A stretch of DNA of 64,000 nt from Microcyclospora pomicola (Eukaryota > Ascomycota > Dothideomycetes > Capnodiales): positions 186,001-250,000 of the forward strand of contig NHNY01000035.1 in NCBI GenBank assembly GCA_002786065.1. The letters run 5' to 3'. The notes below the pieces were generated by a model. It searched no databases, had not been told where the DNA came from, and saw nothing but the letters and a program-made list of their open reading frames with translations. The first letter of the stretch is position 1; each line of letters starts with the position of its first letter. Below are positions 1 through 9,029 of the stretch, piece after piece. Position numbers and translations under genes: made by a program.

Positions 1-191
1 AATACACATATGGCCCGTGGTTCTACGACATATCTGTGCTGCGCAGCTTGACGTAGTGTCCCCTGTGCGGCTCATCCCGCCAGACTTCTCGAACTTTTGG
101 AGTTGGCAGCACGTGAGATCGTCTTGAACTGCAATACTCCATTAACAATCGTTGCATCTACCCCATCACTTTTCGCAACACATCCAGCACA
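1..191 (+). promoter_or_regulatory. Upstream region of TOM22
   Basis: Short stretch between the window edge and the TOM22 start codon. It should carry the 5' UTR and core promoter of TOM22. I see no obvious TATA box or upstream coding frame. The promoter is likely cut by the window edge. Confidence 0.3.
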
Positions 192-763
192 ATGGTTAAA
201 TTAGAAGAAGTACCCGATGAGGAGCTTTTCCAGGAGCAGCCCGGACCCAAAGAGGAGGAAGACGAATGGGGCACTGACGATGGTACATCCACCACCTCCT
301 CATTCCATTGCATAGCTCCCTGAACCATCTCATCTGACTTACTCTCTCTCCGCATCTCCAGAATCCGAAATCTCCGACCTCGAAGACGACGACGATGCCG
401 CCTTTGACGAATCCCTCCTCGACCGTCTGACCGCGCTCAAAGACATCGTGCCCCCGACATACCGCAAGAACATCTCCAGCGCCGCCGAGACGGGATATGC
501 GTGGATGTCAAGCGGGCTGAGCCTCAGCGGCAAGACGCTGTGGGTGGTCAGCACGAGCGTGCTGTTGCTGGGGGTGCCATGGGCGCTCGCCTTCAGCGAG
601 GAGCAGCAGGTGCAGGAGATGGAGCGCGAGATGCGCGCGCAACAAGGCGCGAACGAGGTATGTGTATAACGATGTCGTGATGATGAGTAGACTAGGATTC
701 GTTAATGGATACTGATGGGTTTCACAGTTGCTCACACAAGGCGCCGCGAGACCGGCGTTGTAA
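192..763 (+). CDS. TOM22: Mitochondrial import receptor subunit Tom22
   Basis: Three exons: 192-282, 362-657 and 728-763, joined by GT-AG introns of 79 and 70 nt, giving 140 aa. Seen: an acidic N-terminal half (EEEDEWGTDD, then DLEDDDD), a conserved stretch around DRLTALKDIVPPTYRK (about 51-66), one membrane segment at about 88-108, and a short C-terminal tail after a charged helix. This order is the Tom22 plan: a cytosolic acidic presequence-binding domain, one helix in the outer mitochondrial membrane, and a small intermembrane-space tail. Length is normal for fungal Tom22 (about 140-160 aa). Family knowledge: Tom22 is the central receptor and organiser of the TOM complex with Tom20 and Tom40. 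The start at 192 is the first ATG in this frame. The last exon encodes only 11 residues, so the 3' end is a little less certain than the rest. Confidence 0.9.
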
Positions 764-1782
764 GAATAGAACATGGGAAAAGCGTCTGTATGATGGGGAG
801 AAAGGATGGGACAACGTTTTGTATCAAGAGCTTCTGGCGACCAATGTAGCGCAGCTGTATTATGAGTCTCTACTCATGTTGAAAGACCGCGGTCCATTTG
901 AGAGGTGAGGTTGAAATTCAGGCACACGAACACCTCAGATCGCTGCACATCGGCTTTGTGTCAACATGGGAAACTTTCTCGCACGGCCTCGCTGTACTGT
1001 TGTGGCACCTTAAGAACTGGGTGTATTCCAGCATACCTCAAGCCTGGAGTGTAGGCAACACGACAGTGTGATTTCAACATTAGCTTATGGTCGCTAAGAC
1101 TACAAGAAGCTTGAATGGTTATGACGGCCGTTCAAGCAATCCCACAGAGTATCATTGGTTGGAATGTTGCCATAAACAAGATGCACAATCAGTACTTGGC
1201 TTGATGTTGTCTGTGCCCGAAATCACATAGATCATGTCGAACCAGGGAGACTGGTATGAGAGGTTGCCCTGATCACGACGAAATCTGGGCATAGCATTGA
1301 TGGCTTGTCTTATATCATGATCTTCCCAAGTGAACGCTCCGTGTGGTTGACTCTCGTGGGACTCGACTGTCGTTGCAAAGTGGCGGTACCTTGTGGTAAG
1401 AGAGCAAAATTGTTACTATGGATTCTATGTGTCTCGTCACTCGTATAGAATCGTGTCTTCGCAAGTTGAGGTACATGGGAACATTGAATTCGCCCACTTC
1501 ACCTCCGTCCAGAAATACCATGGTCGCTCAATGGTTTCAGGTACCTTACACACTTGATCTATTTCATACAGTCGAGTCTCGCAGCAAACGTTGAGAACTT
1601 CTAGGAACAATCCTCCATTGCGCAGTGTGAATTTCAAGAATTGCTAGAACGAACGAACACCCCCGGTCCACCCCTGGCAAACGAGGACCGAACGGATAAG
1701 CGAACTTGCAGATGGATTGCCTTGGAGTATAAGACAGCCATCGGAAGAAAGAAGATCCAAACCTCCCGCCTCACGCGCAACC
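764..1782. other. Intergenic, TOM22 to amidohydrolase
   Basis: About 1 kb between two + strand genes. It holds the TOM22 3' UTR and the amidohydrolase promoter. Frames here are short and lack protein-like composition. Apart from the TATA-like element at 1728-1733 I see nothing else. Confidence 0.5.
1728..1733 (+). promoter_or_regulatory. TATA-like element before amidohydrolase
   Basis: TATAAG lies 50 bp before the ATG at 1783. The open frame extends upstream of that ATG but without another in-frame ATG, so this element is consistent with transcription beginning close to 1783. Its position is close for a fungal TATA box plus leader, so function is only suggested. Confidence 0.3.
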
Positions 1783-3297
1783 ATGGCACAATTGCAAGCA
1801 CAACCCTCACCTCTCAAGCCATGGACAACGACTCCCATCCGTCGATATCGTCTCATCAATGCGTCCCTCATCGACCCTAAAGATGGCCAAGTCTACACTC
1901 ACGTCACTCTGGACCTCAAAGATGGCTTAATCTCGAAGATGACCAAACTCACCACCGCCAGCCCGCCGTCCAGTAAGGACGAAACCCTCGCCTGGACCCA
2001 AGGCGAGCATATCATCACGACCATCGATTTACAGGGCAAGTTCGTCTCTCCGGGACTCATCGACTGCCATGTCCACCTATCCTGTCCGCCCGGTGAGAGT
2101 GGCGTCAAGGACACCCTACTGCAAGACGCGTCGACGAGTCTGCTTCGGCAGCCATGGTCGGCGCGGGAAATGCTCAAACGAGGCTTTACCAGCGTGCGCG
2201 ACTGCGGCGGGGCCGGGGTCGCATTACGAGAAGCCTTGGAGGAGGGTCTATTCCCTGGTCCGCGTCTGTTCATCTCCGGCCATGGCATTTCGCAGACAGG
2301 CGGGCATGGGGATTTACGCGACGTGAAGAGCGAAGGGTATGTGTGCTGTGGCGGCAACACGAAAGGGCTCGGCAGGGTTGCAGATGGCGTGGACCAATGC
2401 CTTCACGCTGCGCGGGACGAGCTGCGACAAGGGGCGGACTTTATCAAGATTATGGTCTCGGGTGGTGGTACAGCTCCTTGAACCCCCTGGTTTTTTCGTG
2501 GTCTCCCTAGAGCTCTGACTGACCGTCGACATAGTGGTGTCCCCAACCGACCGCCTGCAGAACACTCAATACACGCCCGCGGAAATTCGAGCATTCACTC
2601 AAGTGGCTGCCGACGCCGGCACTTATGTGACCGCGCACGCCTACACGCCCGCCGCGATCCGCAACGCCGTCGAGAATGGCGTGCGCGGGATCGAACATGG
2701 CAACTTCCTCGACGAATCGACCGCCGCACTGATGGCGGAGAAAGACGTCTTCCTCACCCCGACTGTAAGTTTCAACCTCACCATCGCCTTCACTTGCATA
2801 CCAGGCCACTGACCCCTTTCCCCCTTTCCAAACAGCTCATAACCTACCACGCCCTCTCCTCCCCGTCCCTCCCAGGTTTCCTCCCCCCCTCCCTCGCCGC
2901 CAAGAACCGCGCCGTCCTCGCCCACGGCCTAACCTCCCTGCGCATCGCCGACGCCGCCGGCGTGCCCATGTGCTTTGGCACCGACCTGCTCGGCCCGCTG
3001 CAATCGCACCAAAGCGGCGAGTTCGCGCTCCGCCGCCAAGCGGGGCTCAGCGCCGTCAAGATCCTGCAGTCCGCGACGACCAACGCGGCCAGGCTACTGC
3101 AGGCCGATGATCGCCTGGGCCGCGTCAAGGAGGGGTTTCTGGCGGACCTGCTGGTGTGGAATCGCAATCCGCTCGAGGACGTCGAGGTGCTGAGTAAGCC
3201 GGAGGAGACGTTGTTGGCCGTACTGAAGGGCGGACGCGTGCTGTTTAGTCGGTGGTCGAAGATGCCGGTTGAGGGAGAGATGGGAGTCATTGAGTGA
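1783..3297 (+). CDS. Amidohydrolase (imidazolonepropionase/prolidase-like)
   Basis: Three exons: 1783-2467, 2535-2764 and 2836-3297 (introns of 67 and 71 nt), giving 458 aa. The start is the first in-frame ATG, in a strong context (CAACCATGG). Seen: an HxH metal motif (GLIDCHVHLS, His96 and His98), a lysine in DFIKIMVSGG (about 221) where this family carries the carboxylated metal-bridging Lys, downstream His in YVTAHAYT and GIEHGNFLD, and the Asp in CFGTDLLG. All are positioned as in the amidohydrolase TIM barrel. The ending (GRVKEGFLADLLVWNRNP) is the usual small beta-sandwich closure. Family knowledge: these are binuclear metal hydrolases of the Xaa-Pro dipeptidase/imidazolonepropionase-like group that act on amide or cyclic amide bonds. 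The substrate cannot be read from sequence. There is no signal peptide, so it is probably cytosolic. Confidence 0.85.
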
Positions 3298-3442
3298 GCA
3301 AAGGGAGTATCCAATGCCAGTGAGGCTACGAGGCCAGAACGCGTCGAAAGGCTTGACATCCCAAATACACTTGCCGGTCGAGACCCTCGGAGCGACGTTC
3401 GCTCTCAATAAACTAAGATCTCGTGTGTGCTCGCCTGTTCGC

Positions 3443-3480
3443 TCTCCTCCTCCTCCTCCTCCTCCTCCTCCTCCTCCTCC
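3443..3480 (+). repeat. (CTC/TCC)n microsatellite
   Basis: About twelve uninterrupted copies of the trinucleotide CTC on the + strand, followed by a pyrimidine-rich stretch to about 3560. It sits in the presumed 3' UTR of the amidohydrolase. A purine-rich strand like this can slip and may vary between strains. Confidence 0.95.
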
Positions 3481-3811
3481 TTTTCTTCGCCATCTCTTCC
3501 CCTTCGCTCCCCCATTTTTCTTCACTTTGCTTTTGCCCCTTTCTCTAACTTCTACATTTCTCCTCCACGCTTGTAGACGTACACTTGCGAATGCATGAGC
3601 ACGTATATGTATATGTTCATACTCCCCCCCATACGTACCGCGCTTGTCGTCCGAAACTTCAATCCAAACCAGGTAGTACTTCTCGCGTGATGCCACTCAA
3701 CGGAGTCAAGTAGTGAAGAGCATACGACCAATCGATGCAGTCGCGTCGAGCGATGGAGTCACGTCGTGCCACGAGAAGCGGAAGCTCCACTATTCCTGAT
3801 GAATCCTGACT

Positions 3812-3940
3812 ATGCCTTGTACTACCGAAGTGAATGATCACAATCTACTCGATCGGGACCTAGCCGATCTGGACCTACAAGACCCGGACCCGTCCGATCT
3901 GGATTCACCTGATCCAATCCTCTTCTCCCCTCTGCACTAG
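3812..3940 (+). CDS. Possible small ORF with D-x-D-x-x repeats
   Basis: A 42-codon frame (ATG at 3812, TAG at 3938-3940) that contains four to five exact 15-bp periods from 3851 to about 3925. Each period encodes a pentapeptide with Asp at positions 1 and 3 (DRDLA, DLDLQ, DPDPS, DLDSP, then DPILF). The DNA copies differ from each other while the Asp pattern is kept in the first four. That could mean selection on a peptide, but degenerate minisatellite drift can look the same. No family is recognised, no promoter is visible, and it lies in a region that should be 3' UTR. Treat as unproven. Confidence 0.2.
   Translation: MPCTTEVNDHNLLDRDLADLDLQDPDPSDLDSPDPILFSPLH
3851..3925 (+). repeat. Degenerate 15-bp tandem repeat, about five copies
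   Basis: Units begin at 3851, 3866, 3881, 3896 and 3911, each starting with GAT or GAC. The first four share a second GAC or GAT seven bases in. Copies differ at several positions, so the array is old or diversified. It overlaps the small ORF at 3812-3940. Confidence 0.75.
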
Positions 3941-3983
3941 CTGATCTGAACGATATTCAACGGAGGAAAGGAAGGAGAGGAGG

Positions 3984-4055
3984 ACACGGAGAGGAGGAAA
4001 CGGAGAGGAGGAAACGGAGAGGAGGAAACGGAGAGGAGGAAACGGAGAGGAGGAC
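3984..4055 (+). repeat. 14-bp tandem repeat, about five copies
   Basis: Near-perfect repeats of a 14-bp unit (CGGAGAGGAGGAAA and slight variants), purine-only on the + strand apart from one C per unit. The outermost copies diverge (GGACAC at the left, GGACAAAG at the right). A period of 14 is not a multiple of three, so a coding role is unlikely. The high identity suggests recent expansion. Confidence 0.85.
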
Positions 4056-4317
4056 AAAGCAAGACTGAAACAAGAACGGGAAGAAAGATGATGGGGGTTT
4101 CGGGCTATACTGCTACTGCTACCATCACTTCGTCTCGTAGCTACCTTACCGTAGGTATACGCACAAACTCAAAAGGGACCGTCATCGTGCTCCTTCTCTT
4201 CCTCGTACCCCTTTCCCCCTTTTCCTTTTCCCGCTTGGCGCTTAACGATGCAATGCGAACCTCAATCCCGAGAGTGACAGTGATGACAATGTTGACAAGA
4301 ATGATGATGTGTTGTAT

Positions 4318-4337
4318 TGATGATGATGATGATGATG
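4318..4337 (+). repeat. (GAT)n microsatellite
   Basis: About seven GAT/TGA trinucleotide copies in the presumed 3' region of the arrestin gene. Confidence 0.85.
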
Positions 4338-4768
4338 TATTTGACCATCCGCTAACGAAATGCTTTGGCAAAAAGATAAAGAGTGCTCGCCCTTCCTTTT
4401 CGCTCTAGACCACCCCCCCATCCCTCTTACTAGATACCTATGCTTAACAATTCGCCATTGCCTGTTCCTTCGCTTCCCCTTGCGCTAAGTCTGATAGCAT
4501 CCCGGGATTTGCTCTGTTCATGTTAAGAGCGGGAATGATGGAAGAATGATGCAGCAAGTTTGCTGCTTCGCTGTAGGGACATTTTCAACGCCCGTGCGAA
4601 TCATGCAAGTTCCACTGCCTCACTGCTCCACTGGTGATTCCATAGCATAATTCTCCCCAACGCCGACGCGGAAAATGCTGCAAATAGAGAGAACCCCTCC
4701 CTTTTCTGGCCGTGGAAAGTCGTCATCGTGATAGTTGTTGCCGGCCCGAATTACTGTACGTCACGCTC

Positions 4769-6145
4769 TCATCGCAGAGAAAGGTGCTCGACCTCGCCGT
4801 GTAGGTCGTCGCCCTCGTAGGTCTCAATCCGCGTGTGGGCGTTGATGTAGTGCGGTGGCGAGTCTGGGACATCTTCGTACCGCGGGGGCTGTTCGTCGTC
4901 CCAGGACAGACCCATGCCGGCGCGCGCCGTCACGTTGAGTTTGAACTGCGTGCGCAACACACGAGCCGCGCCGGTCGGGGTGGCGGACTGCGGCTTCTTG
5001 TTCGGCGCCCACTCCTCGGCGATGACCAGCTCCAGCACGACGTGATGCGATATCTTGAGCCCGTTGGCGGCTTCGACATCGTACTGCGGTTTGGTGGAGC
5101 TGTCGATGGCGACGGGGAATTCGCCTTCAATCGTGCCGTCGTCAAAGTGCGTCTTCCAGCCGGACTTGAGCTCGGCCCAGCCGATGTCGCGCTTGCTCTC
5201 GTGCTTGATGCCCTTGCCTTCGCCGCCGACTTTGCCGGCGTGTTTGGCGCAGGCCGGGCTGATCATTTCCTCGAGCTCTTCGATGCGCCAGGTCACTTTC
5301 CGCAGCCGCCATCGGGTTTGGGTGTCGGTCTGTTTCGTGATGATGCCGGTCATGCGGCACATGATGGGGAAGTCGCCGATGGGATGGACTTGGCTGGGGA
5401 GAGTGACGTGGAGGGAGAGGTTGGTGGGAGGGAAGATGCGCACACTGTCCTTGTCGGTCCCGGGATGCAGCGCGCGCGTGATGACCATCTCCCGCCGGAA
5501 TTCCGCTTCTTGGCCGTTGTTGGTCTTGGCGCGGACGTGCAAGGAGTAATCGATGCAGCCCAATTCACCGTGGGTGGTGCAGGGGAGATGGCCGGGAATG
5601 AGATGTGAGAAGGGCAACTCCTGCATCCCATTGGCGGCGTTGAAGGTTTTGGGTTTGGAGAGAAACTTCCACTCGTACAGATCGTTGACGGTGTGGGCGC
5701 ATTCGCGACATCGATCGGCAACGGGCCGCTTCATCGTCGTCGTCGCTTCCAAATACATGACGATGCTGTCCAGGACGACATCATGCGCGTTCGGCGTGAC
5801 TTGCAATCGGCCAGAGATCAACGCGCCGGACGACTGCTGGGGCGGGTTGATGAACAATGCCGGGGGCGACTCCATCAGCAGATTCAGCGTGACAGCTTTG
5901 GGTTGCAGCGGCGAGCGTGGGGCCTCTTTGGCGGTGCGATCCCGTGACTTGTTGTCCTTGGAGCCGGCGCGACGCTTCTCGCCGGAGCTCGCTCGTTTGC
6001 CGAGGGCCAGGCTGGGGCGTTTGAGGGCGTCCATGGTGGAGGGGGCGCGGATCTCCTCGGTGGTGAAGGGGCCGTTGGTGATTTTGTCGGGGGAGGAGAG
6101 GTTGATGGAGCGGCGCAGATCGAGGGGGAAGAAACTGGACGGCAT
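4769..6145 (-). CDS. Alpha-arrestin, Ldb19/Art1-like
   Basis: Single exon of 458 aa; the start is the ATG at 6145. Seen: a basic, Ser-rich N-terminus, then an arrestin-like beta-sandwich start (NLLMESPPALFINPPQQSSG and SGALISGRLQV), a CRECAH motif followed by LYEWKFLSKPKTF, a second arrestin-like half with HVTLPSQVHPIGDFP, and a Pro-rich C-terminus with two PPxY motifs (PPRY at 420-423 and PPHY at 430-433). Family knowledge: PPxY motifs recruit the WW domains of the HECT ubiquitin ligase Rsp5/Nedd4, and Ldb19/Art1-type alpha-arrestins use them to direct ubiquitination and endocytosis of plasma-membrane transporters. The Cys pair and the overall layout fit the LDB19 subfamily better than classical CreD/Rod arrestins. 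Which transporters it serves cannot be inferred. The gene is convergent with the amidohydrolase. Confidence 0.8.
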   Translation of the reverse strand: MPSSFFPLDLRRSINLSSPDKITNGPFTTEEIRAPSTMDALKRPSLALGKRASSGEKRRAGSKDNKSRDRTAKEAPRSPLQPKAVTLNLLMESPPALFINPPQQSSGALISGRLQVTPNAHDVVLDSIVMYLEATTTMKRPVADRCRECAHTVNDLYEWKFLSKPKTFNAANGMQELPFSHLIPGHLPCTTHGELGCIDYSLHVRAKTNNGQEAEFRREMVITRALHPGTDKDSVRIFPPTNLSLHVTLPSQVHPIGDFPIMCRMTGIITKQTDTQTRWRLRKVTWRIEELEEMISPACAKHAGKVGGEGKGIKHESKRDIGWAELKSGWKTHFDDGTIEGEFPVAIDSSTKPQYDVEAANGLKISHHVVLELVIAEEWAPNKKPQSATPTGAARVLRTQFKLNVTARAGMGLSWDDEQPPRYEDVPDSPPHYINAHTRIETYEGDDLHGEVEHLSLR

Positions 6146-9029
6146 GGCGGGCGATCAAAGATAGAGTCGGCCCAAAGAAAAGAGCGTCAGTGGCGATCCG
6201 GGGTGCATACACCCAACCGCGTGCAGGCAGGGATTTCGCGGGTGTGATTGGTGCTGACGACGCCACACGCACGGTGGATGTGCTTGCGGTGTGTGTGAGA
6301 GATGTTGCGATAGATCTCCGATGAACGATTCGAAACAGAGATAGCAGAGCGCATATCTCGAACCGGCGGCGAGAACCGACTATATAGCGTCTGGCCACGA
6401 CAGCCTCTGCGCAGAGACCGGCAGCACTGGGACTCATCATCAGGCGGTGGAGCCACGGGATTACTCGATGAAAACAACAGCGACCAGCCGTTGATCAGCG
6501 TGACCCCGTCCGGCCAAGCCATCCACCGTTTCCATTACTGCACCGCAACTGCACACGCACCCGCTGTCACCGCAACTTGCACGACGCGACATGCATCCCG
6601 GTGGGAGTGGAGAGGCCATTCATCGCACATCCTGACGACACGCCGACATCCTCTCGGCTTTGAGCCCGAACGACTAGTGCTCTAACAGCAACTCCAGCCT
6701 TCCATCTCTTCCTTCATCCTTCATCCTCGTGTTGTCAGTACTGGGTTCGTACGCAAAAGTTTTAAGCCTCGGTCGCACCGAAGTACTACTGCCATGATGA
6801 TAGCACCACCTCAATCCACCCGAAGATACTCTGTTCTATTACCGTCCATGCCTCATGCAATGCAAGCTTTGCGTGATCGACTGGGGTCGCCGACCTCAGA
6901 CTGACGTGCTCTATCCTGCTCTTCCCTGCTCTCTCTACCCTCACTGCATTCCCGCTTTACGGTCTTTCTCGCAAATCTCGCTATATCTGCCCAACTGTTG
7001 CCCAGATCCGGTCCGGACCCAGGAATTCCTCAATCGTGGCGGGCGGAGAATTCTGCGACGGTCATGTGCAGGCCTTCCAGACTGCTGTCCACCTATACCT
7101 GCGCCCCGCCGACTGATGAGCTACCCTGACGCCGTTCCGCTGTAGTCTCGCGCTCTATGACTCTAGCTGAGAATAATGCGAGCCTCGTGGGAGGGAGCTG
7201 TGCGCAGACTGTGTCCAGCCAGCCTCATCGCTCATCTATCGTCCAATTCGACTCCTCATGACGATCTATGCGCACCGCGAAATTCGCCGCTCGAATCTCG
7301 ACTTGATCAGCGCCCCGCTCCCAATGGTACTCTCCCCTTGTTACATACCCTGCACACCCACTCATATTCTTCCAATGCCTACCACTGTATCAAAAATCTC
7401 GCATCCAATTCTTCCTTTCTTCTAGCCCTCGTGACCAAACCAACCGTCGCCCTCACAAGCGCGACTCTAAGATCCGTCCGTTCCTGGCGCGATCTTAGAA
7501 TCAACACCACCGGCCCCGGCGCGCCATGTTCGGGGGTTTGGGCCATGTGCGACGCTCGCGCTAGAAGAAACCATCTTCGGTGTACATGCACTGGTACAGT
7601 ACTCACCACGGTGTCCTGTACTACCGACTGCACACTCGGGGTGGAGCTGTAGAACACAGCTGAGAAACCTCGCTCTTCGCACATTCGGTCAACTCACAAG
7701 CCCATCATCTCAAGATCACTGGTCATACACCGGCGCAGACTGCATACTGCACCTACATTTCCAGACAAATCTCTCTACCTGTACGTTACAGACTCAGATC
7801 GAGACCCGGACCCTTCGACCCTGTCGTGCTACATACCTACAATGTATCTCCCCTCGTTCAATGTCCACATGTAACTACCTGAACTACTTACCTACATGTC
7901 CTGTGTCAATCCACCAATACATCCCAGACACCCCGCCAACCCGGCTATTTCGGCATCTCCAACATCCCGAGCAGAATGCTTTGCTCTCCCCTGCAAGTAC
8001 CTGTAGTCTGCCGTGATCCATGTCAGGTGTACGGTGTACTGTACTGTAGTGTACTCGTAATGATTGCGCCATCATCTCGGCACGCATCTACAAACGTGCC
8101 CTGCATCAACGTCTTTGTGTCTGACTTGACTATCCATTGAGAAGATGCGTGCATTCCTCGACCTGCTCCCTCTATGCCACGAAAGATCCCTTGTCAAGAT
8201 CCCCAATTACCCCCCCTTCGCCCCTCCTCCACAACGTCCATCCATTCGAGCCCCCAGCCGTTCTCCATCTCGCACCGTCGGGCTCCCAGCACGGCCTCCA
8301 TCTCGAACCTCACCATACCATGAGGTCTGGCCGGCTGTGGAGCATGCGCGACCACCTCAGCTATAGACTATTCCCATTGCCTAACCACTGTATAAATAGT
8401 GCAGTACGTAAAGCCGTCGGGGAAGTGACTACCTTAGCATGTAGTATGTAACAAAAGAGGGCCGACGGAACGCGACACGCGCGGTGGGTAAAACTAGGTG
8501 CTGCTGCTGTCGGCGAGCTCCGATGGAATACTCTCGAAGTACCGTGGCTAGGTACCTAGGCGAGGAGGGGGATTTGTGTGGTACAGAGCACGTGTAGGAC
8601 TCCGTCATGAAAGGTGCCTACATGTACCTTATGGAGAGGCCTTACGTATCGACTGGATACCTTACACGTACATCACGTTCGCACAAGTATGGAGTCATTA
8701 GTGTGGAGACATGTAGGGACAGTACGATACGTGTCAGGGTAGGGTTTTGGGCCAGATGACGAATGTGCAACACTGTCGAACGGATAAGCGTCACGACGTT
8801 GCTCACCTCAGTGTATGCAGCTGTAGAATGTGTACGACGTGCGTAGCGTACCACGTCCCACGGATACCACTCGGGGGAAGATTATGTGTCAGGTAAGGCG
8901 AGGGATTGCAGGTCAGTCAGAAGTCAAGACAAGGGCGGATGTATAGGATGCATTCACAGATTGCGCAGTAGTCATTCATCATATTACGCGGATCAACACA
9001 GGTAATCTCGCTCCACGCCCCCCTTCCTC
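6146..9029. other. Long intergenic region upstream of the arrestin gene
   Basis: About 2.9 kb between the end of the PPPDE gene and the arrestin start, both on the - strand. It is pyrimidine-rich on the + strand over much of 6700-8400. A TATATAG element at 6381-6387 is about 240 bp upstream of the arrestin ATG. Several frames of 100-160 codons exist, but their composition looks random and none resembles a family. This is probably an extended promoter and 5' UTR, possibly with an unannotated non-coding transcript. Confidence 0.4.

Larger units (their letters stand above)
3298..4768. other. Convergent intergenic region rich in simple repeats
   Basis: About 1.5 kb between the convergent amidohydrolase (+) and arrestin (-) genes. 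It should contain both 3' UTRs. It holds a (TCC)n tract, a 15-bp degenerate repeat, a 14-bp tandem repeat and a (GAT)n tract, each listed separately. No other protein-like frame is visible. Confidence 0.6.

Noticed and set aside
5553-6164. 203-codon open frame antisense to the arrestin gene
   Set aside because: Shadow frame; the - strand reading contains arrestin motifs and two PPxY motifs.
7176-7652. 158-codon + strand frame in the gap upstream of the arrestin gene
   Set aside because: Composition looks random (many Cys, Thr, Arg, Ser), with no domain, and the region is pyrimidine-rich non-coding in style.
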